Source: Linanthus parryae (taxonomy: Eukaryota > Streptophyta > Magnoliopsida > Ericales > Polemoniaceae). From it: DNA of 64,000 bases. Position numbers and translations under genes: made by a program. Shown one piece after another: positions 57,428-64,000 of the stretch (position 1 is its first letter; the number at the start of each line of letters is the position of its first letter). The stretch covers positions 52,623,891 to 52,687,890 of the forward strand of contig JALGPY010000003.1 of assembly GCA_023055425.1 (NCBI GenBank), written 5' to 3'. The notes beneath the pieces were generated by a model that ran no database searches, had not been told where the DNA came from, and was given only the letters and a program-made list of their open reading frames with translations.

Positions 57428-57930
57428 CTTTCTTATTGAAAGGGGACTTTGTCATTTTTCCCAATAAACAAGCCTCACATGTCTCATATGATTCAAAATC
57501 AAATGAGTCTAGTTATCCATCCTTATGGAGTCTAGATACACGTTTCTCATTTATGTGGCCTAAACGTCAGTGCCATAAATAAGCAGGATTTAAATCATTT
57601 ATTTTAATCCGCTTGGTATTATTGTTGTAGACAGGATTGTTTAGATCAAGGACATAAAGTCCATTAAATAATTGCGCACTAAAATAGTGAATATTATTTA
57701 AATAAAAGGAACAACAATTGTTCTTTATTGAAATAATAAAACCATCCTTGTCCAAAGAAGAAATTGAAATAATGTTTCTGCTCATAGCAGGCACAAAATA
57801 GCAATTATTTAATTCTAAAACTAATCCTGAAGGCAGAGATAGCTCGCACACGCCTATGGCCAACGCAGCAACCTTTGCTCCATTCCCAACGCGCAGATCT
57901 ACCTCCCCTTTAGCCAATCTTCTACTTCTC
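57428..57930 (-). pseudogene. pol: Angela-like protease C-part and integrase zinc finger (broken)
   Basis: After a TGA near 57930 the frame is open from 57917 to 57567 (VGNGAKVAALAIGVCELSLP; NIISISSLDKDGF). It then has TGA inside the LWH-RLGH motif near 57555, TAA after HKDG near 57518 and a frameshift near 57410. The HHCC finger residues LWH, LGH and CEACLLGK are recognisable. Normal role: GAG-pre-integrase and the integrase N-terminal domain. Confidence 0.82.
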
Positions 57931-58862
57931 TTTCAGATATGAGATCCACATCCAGTATCTAATACCCATGATGTAGGGAAAGTTAAATTGACATCTACAA
58001 CAAAAATACCTGGTGGTGGTGGAATCATTATTCCAAGCCTCTTGTCCTCCTGATATTTTGGGCAGTTCCTCCTCCAGTGTCCAGGCTGACTGCAGTAGTG
58101 ACGTTCACCTTTAGTCACGGCCTTGGCAATGCCACCAACACGCTTAAGGGAAGGTTCCTTGGACTTGGCAACTGACTTGCCTTTGCCCTTGGAGGAAGAG
58201 GCAAACCTTTTGCCCTTTCCTTTCTGTACCATCATTATGGCCTTCCCCTTACCCTTATTGATGCTCTGTTCAGCCGTCCTCAACATGTTGAGTAAATCTG
58301 GCAGTGGTTTCACGATCTCGTTCATGTTATAGTTCATAATGAACTGTCTATAACTCTCGGGAAACGATTGCAACACGAGATCGGTTGCCAACTCTTGGCC
58401 GACCGGGAACCCCAGTCGGGTGAGATTCTCCAAGTGCCCGATCATTCGGAGTACATGGGGTCCCACCTGGTTCCCTTCTGCTAGATGACATTTGAACAGT
58501 GCCTTTGAGACCTCATACCTCTCTACCCTCGCCTGCTCTTGGAAGAGCTGCTTTAGATGTTCGATCATATCGACAGCATTCATGTTTTCGTGTTGCTTCT
58601 GAAGCTCAGAAGTCATGGTGCAAAGCATAAGGCAGGCCGCATCATTAGCGTCATCAACACGCTTTTGATACGCCTTTAAGGCAGCAGGTGTTTGGTTCTC
58701 TGGACCTTCTGGAACATGCTCCTCTATTGCGTACAGTTTCATCTCTTGCTTGAGAACAATTCTCAAGTTTCTGTACCAATCAAGAAAGTTGGTTCCAGAG
58801 AGCTTGTCCTTCTCAAGGAAAGATCGTAGGGAATGTTGTGAACTCGATTAGTTGTTTGCCAT
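57931..58862 (-). pseudogene. gag: Angela-like gag and protease start (broken)
   Basis: The ATG at 58862 is followed by TAA at codon 5. The frame is then open to 57933. Gag capsid-type motifs are FLEKDKLSGTNFLDWYRNL, RVDDANDAACLMLCTM and LGFPVGQELATDLVLQSFP. The zinc knuckle reads HYCSQPGHWRRNC, with Arg where the first Cys is expected. The protease motif WVLDTGCGSHI keeps DTG. Gag forms the particle and binds RNA. The early stop may be bypassed by a downstream ATG, but only with loss of part of the N-terminus. Confidence 0.85.
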
Positions 58863-60480
58863 TTGGAATTCTACAAAAAGGAAAATATGCAAGTTTTAGT
58901 ATTTGTGAATTTTTTGACTATATTCAATAATGACTAGTTTATCAAATATAGCTCCCACTATTTTTCTACGGATTAATAACCCTCAAGATATTAATGCGGA
59001 AAATATCCTTATATTTTCTAGTGGGCCAAGATCCATCTTTCATCTCCTTATGAGCTTGCTTTGGCAAGTCACCCATAATTTGACTACTTTAGGTAGGAAC
59101 AATTCCAATTGCATCCCTTATGCAACTCTTGGTTCAATTGGGCAAATAACTCCTTATTTATCCATCCATATGGATAATCCCAATTGATTGCCTCTAGGTT
59201 TATTAATCAAATTAATAGCCTAGTTGTTTTCAACCTCTTATCTAAACAATTGCACATTGTTACGTGCCATCGCATTCCATCATGATGAACCAAGTCGCCA
59301 TGCTTTGGCACGCACGGACTTGGTAAATAATGATGATAATGAGTGTTTAAATAACGAGAAGGCAAGAACACAATATTTGAATTTTGAGGGATTTTAAATT
59401 CATTTTTTAATTGTTTTTGTTGATCATTATCAACTAATCTATCTATTTGAGTTTGGGCACAACTCCAAATAATAGATCCGGGTTGTCTAATTATCTTATT
59501 ATCCTAATTGCATGCATCATCCATACACCAACCACACAATAATAAGACAATAAAATAAACAACCACAAAACGGAAATTAAATGTGATGCGGATATGGCCT
59601 TTTTCTAGACTAAGATAATTCCAAGCCAATGGAATTATCTATGAACCCTAAACAAACACATCTCCATGCGTCTTGATCTTTTGATCCATCCTTCATAGTC
59701 TTGTGGAATGCTCCATGCTCCATGCTCAATCTTTTGTGGCTTCTTTGGCTTTGGGCTTCTTTTCTTCAACCTTGGCTAACAATTTACTTTATCTAGCACT
59801 AGCTAACTTCTATACTAAATAAAATAAATCTCACAAGTTGAGAAAAAAATGGCACGCAGCCCATTAAAACCCTAATTAATTATTACAATTAATTGATCAG
59901 CTCGCAGGCCGTAAAACCAAACCACAAAATTAAACATCCACATCAAACCATATCCTAAGGCCATATCCAATCACCATGCGATTTTGCACATAAACAGTTA
60001 AAATCCAATTTTAACGCGCTTGGTCAATTTTAATTGATTTTAGGATTTCTAGGGTTAAATTTGTCCATGGGCCCAACAATCAAATTGCCCGGGCCCAAGA
60101 AAGTGAACCACAAGGCCCTAGGGCCGGCCCGGCCCAAAACCAACAAGCCTAGGGGGGGGCGGTCCCTAGGGGGGCCGAACCTCCTTGTGGGAGTTGTTTC
60201 CAAAACAACTCCCTTGCTTGGTGCCCAAGTTTGGTTGTTTCCTTGTTTTGTGAGAACTCCTTCTTCCCCAAGGATGCCCAAACACTAGATCTAAGATCCT
60301 AAAATTTCTCAAACTCACCAATTCATGCATCCAATGCAAAAATTGGATCTTGTTATGATTAATTATTGACAAATTGCATCCCATGCTTGATTTGTCTTGT
60401 TTTACGCGATAAACAATCAATTAAGGTGTAAAACAACTAAAACGTAACACATAAACCACATTTATGCTCTACGACCTGTG
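58863..60480 (-). other. untranslated leader of the Angela-like element
   Basis: About 1.6 kb between gag and the PBS with no supportable ORF. A long leader is usual for Angela/BARE-type elements. It contains GC-rich GGGCCC/GGCCGG stretches at 60060-60180. Confidence 0.7.
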
Positions 60481-60481
60481 G

Positions 60482-60493
60482 CTCTGATACCAC
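60482..60493 (-). other. primer binding site of the Angela-like element
   Basis: On the minus strand TGGTATCAGAGC, inside 'tggtatcagagccaca', abuts the inner edge of the 5' LTR (60494). tRNA-iMet type. Confidence 0.88.
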
Positions 60494-63319
60494 TGTAGGG
60501 TTTTGATTCATGGATTGCGCAACGGAAGCATAAACAAACATAAAGCCATGCAAAACCCTCCAAGGATCACAAGTCAAGAGATATAACGATGGTAAGGGTT
60601 AGAAATTATAAACACACCTTCGGGCTCTCCTTGATGACTTCAAACGCGAATTGTGTCACGTTCTCTATGGTTGATCCACGCCTAGAGTTGATCCTAGTGT
60701 AGGGTTTTGATACATGGATGCGCAACGGAAGCATAAACAAACATAAAGCCATGCAAAACTCTCCAAGGATCACAAGTCGAGAGACATAACGATGGTAAGG
60801 GATAGAAATCATAAACACACCTTTGGGTTCTCCCTGATGACTTCAAACGCGAATTGTTTCACGTTCTCTATAGTTGATCCACGCCTAGAGTTGATCCTTG
60901 ATCTCCCAACTCCTTGGTGCTAGCCCGGAAGAGGAAGAGGAAGAAGAAATCACGCAAAACGAGACCCAAAGGAGGGTCTCGGCCTCCTTTGGCCGACGGG
61001 GACGGGGCGGCGGCAAGGGGCGGTCGGGCCTCCTTGTTGCTTGCTCTCTCTCTCCTTTTGTTCTCTCCCACTCTTTGTTATGTTCACTTAATGAGCATAA
61101 GTTATGTGGGAAGGAAGGAAGGAAGGTCCTTTATATAGTCCAACAACTCCTTGTTAACTACCTAAAGGACTTATTCTAGTCCTACTAGAATTCAATTTAG
61201 TCCCTTCCTTGCAAATTAGTCCCTACTAATTTTGCAAGGGTTTGCAAAGCGATCCTTCTAATTAATTAATCCAATTAATTAATTCCCAAATCTAGTTCAA
61301 CTCTATATAGCGTGTGACCCCATAGGTTCTATCTAGTTGGTAGCAACTATTTGCTAATATGGAGCGGTTTCTAGCAAAACATCCATTCTAGCCAACTAAT
61401 AGAATAGTCATCTTGACAACCTTTGTACAAGTAATTGTCTCATCCCTTTGTCTCTATATCAGGATTGGACACGAGACATACAAGTCACACTCGTATATCC
61501 AATCCATAGTTTCTCGATCCATGGGAATAGCCTTATTCGTGCAAATAACATCAATATCCCATATTGATTTATTTGAGTCTGGCCAGACATTCTATAAGCA
61601 CTATCCCTCGAGTGGCCTAGGATATTTGCTCCCGTTATGTGGGAGGGACAAATCCTATCTACGTCCACTACGATCTCTAAGCTTGCTTCTTATTGTATCC
61701 AGTACACGCCTTTATAACTACCCAGTTACGGTGTAGCGTTTGACGCTACCAAGATCACAATAATCCACAACTAGAATATCTAGTGACTTCAAGTCTAAGG
61801 ATGACAATACCGTTGCACCGCGAGAAGCGCTTGTGACCCAACATAACGTGTATGTAGCCTTCTCGGAGATGTGTCAATCCAGTGCAACATTCCTTAATGC
61901 ACACCTATGTGTTGGATCGTGATATCTCCATATCAATCCAACCCCATACTAGTCTATAGATGATTGTCCCATTATTCATTATACTTGACTAGGGATATTC
62001 ATTATATTAAATATCCAATAAATAATAAATGAATTTCTAGCCACAAATAATTCATACTAAACTAGATTGCCTCTAGGGCATCTATTCCAACACCTAGATC
62101 TCCCAAGTCCTTGGTGCTAGCCCGGAAGAGGAAGAGGAAGAAGAAATCACGCAAAACGAGACCCAAAAGGAGGGTCTCGTCCTCCTTTGGCCGACGGGGA
62201 CGGGGCGGCGGCAAGGGGGCGGTCGGGCCTCCTTGTTGCTTGCTCTCTCTCCTTTTGTTCTCTCCCACTCTTGCTATGTTCAATTATGAGCATAAGTTAT
62301 ATATGGGAAGGAAGGAAGGTCCTTTATATAGTCCAACAACTCCTTGTTAACAACCTAAAGGACTTATTCGAGTCCTACTAGAATTCAATTTAGTCCCTTC
62401 CTTGCAAATTAGTCCCTACTAAGTTTGCAAGGGTTTGCAAAGTGATCCTTCTAATTAATTAATCCAATTAATTAATTCCCAAATCTAGTTCAACTCTATA
62501 TAGCGTGTGACCCCATAGGTTCTATCTAGTTGGTAGCAACTATTTGCTAATATGGAGCGGTTTCTAGCAAAACATCCATTCTAGCCAACTAATAGAATAG
62601 TCATCTTGACAACCTTTGTACAAGTAATTGTCTCATCCCTTTGTCTCTATATCCGGATTGGACACGAGACATACAAGTCACACTCCTATATCCAATCCAT
62701 AGTTTCTCGATCTATGGGATTAGCCTTATTCGTGCAAATAACATCAATATCCCATTTGATTTATTTAAGTCTGGCCAGACATTCTATAAGCACAATCCCT
62801 CGAGTGGCCTAGGATATTTGCTCCCGTTATGTGGGAGGGACAAATTCTATCGACGTCCACTACGATCTCTAAGCTTGCTTCTTATTGTATCCAGTACACG
62901 CCTTTATAACTACCCAGTTACGGTGTAGTGTTTAACGCTACCAAGATCACAATAATCCACAACTAGAATATCTAGTGACTTCAAGTCTAAGGATGAGAAT
63001 ACCATTGCACCGCGAGAAGCGCTTGTGACTCAACATAACGTGTATGTAGCCTTCTCGGAGATGGGTCAATCCAGTGCAACATTCCCTAATGCACACCTAT
63101 GTGTTGGATCGTGATATCTCCATATCAATCCAACCCCATACTAGTCTATAGATGATTGTCCCATTAATCATTATATTTGACTAGGGATATTTATGATAAA
63201 CAACACAATTGTAAATCTAAGGACTTCATTATATTAAATATCCAATAAATAATAAATGAATTTCTAGCCAAAAATAATTCATACTAAACTAGATTGCCTC
63301 TAGGGCATCTATTCCAACA
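60494..63319 (-). repeat. 5' LTR of the Angela-like element, split by a solo LTR
   Basis: Outer LTR pieces are 60494-60697 and 62098-63319. The junction sequence 'gatcctag' / 'cctagatctccc' rejoins to the 'gatcctagatctccc' seen uninterrupted at 53681-53697. Confidence 0.93.
60693..62097 (-). mobile_element. nested solo LTR of the same family
   Basis: The LTR spans 60698-62092 (1395 bp), a complete LTR from TGTAGGGTTTTGATACATGG to TCTATTCCAACA with a perfect TSD CCTAG (60693-60697, 62093-62097). It lacks about 36 bases near 62000 that the other copies have. No internal region: an insertion followed by LTR-LTR recombination. Confidence 0.93.
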
Positions 63320-63324
63320 GGCTC

Positions 63325-63445
63325 TTCCTTTTCTTGGTCCTATAATGACCCTCACTGGATTACCAATGTAATTGATGCAGACATGTTGAGCCTCGACCGA
63401 GTGGTTTAAATACAATATTTTTCTAAAAAAAATTAAAAAAAAAAT
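63325..63445 (+). pseudogene. L1-like LINE 3' end with A-rich tail
   Basis: Continues the RNase H frame from 53483 (SFSWSYNDPHWITNVIDAD) to a TAA at about 63408, followed by an A-rich tail at about 63425-63445. This is the natural LINE 3' end. Confidence 0.8.
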
Positions 63446-63554
63446 AAGAGGTTTCCTCCCACTTTCTTTTAAGAAATTCGGGATTTGATAGCTAAGTTTG
63501 GGTCGGGTAATGATTTTGGTAAAAAGAAAATTCATTGAAAATTTAGTGCTTCAT

Positions 63555-63750
63555 TTGTCTAAGCTAGAGTTTTGAAAGGAAAATATTTTAGACAGTATAC
63601 TTTTCTTTCAGTTAATGCTTCTTGTTCATCCTCGTGGATTTGGAGAGGTCAAGAGATATTGTTTTCCAGGGAGCCAAACGCATGATATGTAATGGTGATA
63701 ATACATTTGTTTGCCATAGTAGGTTGATTTGTATAAGTTTTCAAGAACAC
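63555..63750 (+). pseudogene. LINE ORF2 fragment (post-RT region)
   Basis: The frame reads RVLKGKYFRQYTFLSVNASC then SSSWIWRGQEIL, the segment that precedes zf-RVT in plant L1 ORF2 (as at window position 1-60). It breaks up after about 63665, where GAKRMICNGDNTF is visible in another frame. Confidence 0.65.
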
Positions 63751-64000
63751 CTTTTACTTTTCCATTTCTAATCTGAATTCGATGAAGTAGGGCTTTGTAG
63801 TAACATGAAGGGAGCTTCAAGGCAGGCAAAATAAGGAAGGTTGTCTGATTTGAGAAAACATGCTTCTAAATTATAACCTACATAGGGTAACAGCTTCATT
63901 GTTTTAACCAAAAATAATGAAACACGGTGAAAAATGAACCACAAAAGAAGAAGAAAATGCAAACCAAGCTAAAGAAAATGTTGCAATTAGTATAAGTAAA
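63751..64000. other. unassigned region at the window end
   Basis: No coding or repeat signature recognised; possibly a continuation of the LINE fragment in a decayed state. Confidence 0.3.

Larger units (their letters stand above)
53479..63324 (-). mobile_element. Angela/TAR-like Ty1/copia retrotransposon
   Basis: The element spans 53484-63319. 3' LTR 53484-54914; 5' LTR 60494-63319, interrupted by a solo LTR. Flanks are AGCTC (53479-53483) and GGCTC (63320-63324), a 5-bp duplication with one mismatch. On the minus strand it has the PBS, a 1.6-kb leader, gag, protease, integrase, RT and RNase H. The LTR start (TGTTGGAATAGATGCCCTAG on the minus strand) and long leader resemble the Angela/BARE type; the lineage is a judgement by eye. 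It inserted into the LINE RNase H. Confidence 0.92.

Noticed and set aside
60034..60288. Overlapping ORFs at 60030-60288 on both strands
   Set aside because: They lie in the non-coding leader, and low-complexity GGGCC-rich sequence gives open frames on both strands.
9483..60493. tRNA genes at the TGGTATCAGAGC sites
   Set aside because: Only the 3'-end complement of the tRNA is present. These are primer binding sites next to LTRs.
53701..62350. Conserved ORFs with RKRKRKKKSRKTRP in the LTR copies (53701, 60914, 62111)
   Set aside because: Repeated only because the LTR is present three times. They lie near the TATA box, and the frames vary through indels.

Overview
The window looks like plant nuclear DNA, most likely from a eudicot: AT-rich intergenic sequence made almost entirely of nested transposable elements, with no intact host gene. 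The element types are Ty1/copia elements of several lineages, non-autonomous gypsy-like LTR elements with TGGCGCC-type primer sites, L1/RTE-type LINE remnants and a ZMYM1-like hAT transposon. The only recognisable host-derived coding sequence is a fragment of a CIPK/SnRK3-type kinase, present as an inverted duplication. I see no rRNA, tRNA or CRISPR array.

Layout. 1-2480: decayed LINE ORF2/RNase H pieces. 2590-6370: minus-strand copia remnants (an internally deleted element, then an LTR and RT/RNase H piece related to the element at 53-63 kb). 8171-32550: a 24.4-kb SIRE-like (Sirevirus) copia on the plus strand, with about 1.3-kb LTRs, a TTGGG/CTGGG target duplication and an extra 3' ORF. Its integrase is split by a gypsy-like non-autonomous element (12660-27047). 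That element's own acidic ORF is split by another (16053-22279, TSD ATGCT). Removing each inner element and one TSD copy rejoins the outer reading frame.

32551-45179: one arm of an unknown inverted repeat (other arm 7575-7985, before the SIRE element), then a 3'-truncated minus-strand copia ending in a 31-bp fold-back. This copia is split by a further gypsy-like element (35117-42737, TSD GTAGT). 45231-52000: LINE fragments around an inverted duplication of a CIPK kinase fragment, one arm of which carries a 4.15-kb hAT transposon (46353-50502), then an RTE-type RT fragment. 52369-63445: an L1-like LINE 3' end split by a minus-strand Angela/TAR-like copia (53484-63319). The 5' LTR of that copia contains a solo LTR of the same family (60698-62092, TSD CCTAG). 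63555-64000: another LINE scrap and unassigned DNA.

The most unusual signals are non-coding. The three gypsy-like elements each carry, twice, a small hairpin with a 3-4 nt AGGA-like loop followed closely by a G-rich polypurine tract. The internal copies have different stem sequences but fully kept pairing. The SIRE-like element carries many dispersed copies of a perfect palindrome (core TTCAAGGCCTTGAA) in both LTRs, non-coding DNA and coding DNA. Two inverted duplications (kinase fragment; unknown gene fragment) could form long RNA hairpins. No element here looks fully autonomous: each pol region has stops, frameshifts or catalytic substitutions, or is missing.
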